64,000 nt of DNA, taken from positions 1 through 64,000 of the forward strand of contig JACATO010000095.1 in assembly GCA_018389105.1 (NCBI GenBank), given 5' to 3'. Position numbers and translations under genes: made by a program. Below are positions 63,394 through 64,000 of the stretch, one piece after another; position 1 is the first letter of the stretch; the number at the start of each line of letters is the position of its first letter. Origin of the DNA: Nautilus pompilius (lineage: Eukaryota; Mollusca; Cephalopoda; Nautilida; Nautilidae). The notes below the pieces were generated by a model. It was not told where the DNA came from. It was given only the letters and a program-made list of their open reading frames with translations, and did not search any database.

Positions 63394-64000
63394 GTGAGAG
63401 ATTTTATAGCATTCAGAATCTTTAAAGATATATATGTATTATGTATGGTGTGAACTGCAAAACTTATTACTTTTTACAGGTAAGATATTTGCAGCTTTCC
63501 CTTTAAGGATTGTATACACTAAGTGGTTCACTTTTTGGTTAGTATCTATTATGAATCAACATCAAGGGTGCTTATAAATGCTTGACTATTGAATATTTAA
63601 TAGATATTCCAAACTGTGGGTGTACTTGTGTGTATGTGTTTGTATTTTGATGGAGTCAGAGTTTCAGTAGGTGGGTAAGGACAAGCCGGGGTGAAGTACA
63701 TGACTAAAAAATTGGAATCTCATTTCCGGCTACCTGGCACCTTCTAATAACTGTGGTACTCAGTGAGAAGCTGATAGCTGAACATCAAGATTTTCACTTT
63801 TTGATAAATTAGTTTTTGAAACTGTGATTTATCAACAGCATTAAATTGAACATAGCATTTTAAATTTCTTTTATAAAATTTTTTCTGAATAAATGGAGCC
63901 AGTATATTCAAAATTAGTTTTTGTGAATAATCAAGTAATAGCTCTATGTTGAGAGGAAAAGAAGTGCCATGTTGTCGTCTGCCATGTGTGTGTGTGTATA

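Noticed and set aside
63481..63520. Third exon of the right-edge gene after TTTTTACAG
   Set aside because: Joining it puts TAA immediately after the membrane segment; a more distant exon is more likely.

Overview
This is a eukaryotic, almost certainly invertebrate animal, window: it is AT-rich and intron-rich with GT-AG splice sites, TATA promoters, an AATAAA signal, Tc1 transposons, tRNA-derived SINE fragments and many microsatellites. I cannot name the species. I find no prokaryotic gene, rRNA, CRISPR array or virus. Most short open frames are chance or shadow frames, so the real content had to be read from splice sites.

The main content is one very large minus-strand gene that runs from a TATA promoter near 26.05 kb off the left edge of the window. 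Its 5' part has five separate small exons between 26.0 and 21.8 kb: a non-coding leader ending in AT, a signal-peptide exon whose first G completes the start codon, an acidic/basic propeptide exon, an exon with an R-Q-K-R processing site, and a Tyr-rich exon. From 21.15 kb to position 1 the gene becomes a tandem array of about seven and a half higher-order units of ~2.95 kb. Each unit carries four microexons in the order GY-L, B, GY-S, B. Intact copies are 36-51 nt, a multiple of three, and phase 1 at both ends, so any number can be joined in frame. GY exons encode Gly-Tyr repeats. B exons encode a fixed 42-nt Gly/Cys module. The predicted product is a secreted Gly/Tyr/Cys-rich repeat protein.

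A complete smaller relative lies at 33.5-36.5 kb on the minus strand. It has four exons and encodes 162 residues, with the same TATA box, the same AT|G split start codon, a signal-peptide exon and a 39-nt propeptide exon. It ends in one large exon encoding a His/Cys/Tyr region, a GGY/GGGY tract and a Cys-Tyr tail. A third promoter plus leader exon of the same design, on the plus strand at 43.06-43.12 kb, has no visible second exon. The locus therefore looks like a cluster of secreted, probably structural (cuticle, silk, adhesive or shell-matrix type) Gly-Tyr proteins. The tissue role is inference.

The rest is mostly intergenic or repeat-derived. It includes a nearly full-length but broken Tc1 element with long IR/DR-type terminal repeats (37974-39541), two heavily decayed Tc1 transposases (~45.8-46.34 kb and ~52.5-52.9 kb), several tRNA-like SINE fragments, two fold-back elements, a 44/76-bp minisatellite, and an unrecognised decayed open region at 50.1-52.3 kb. 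At the right edge two well-supported plus-strand exons (62061-62104 and 63321-63393) start a protein with an N-terminal membrane anchor, which continues out of the window.
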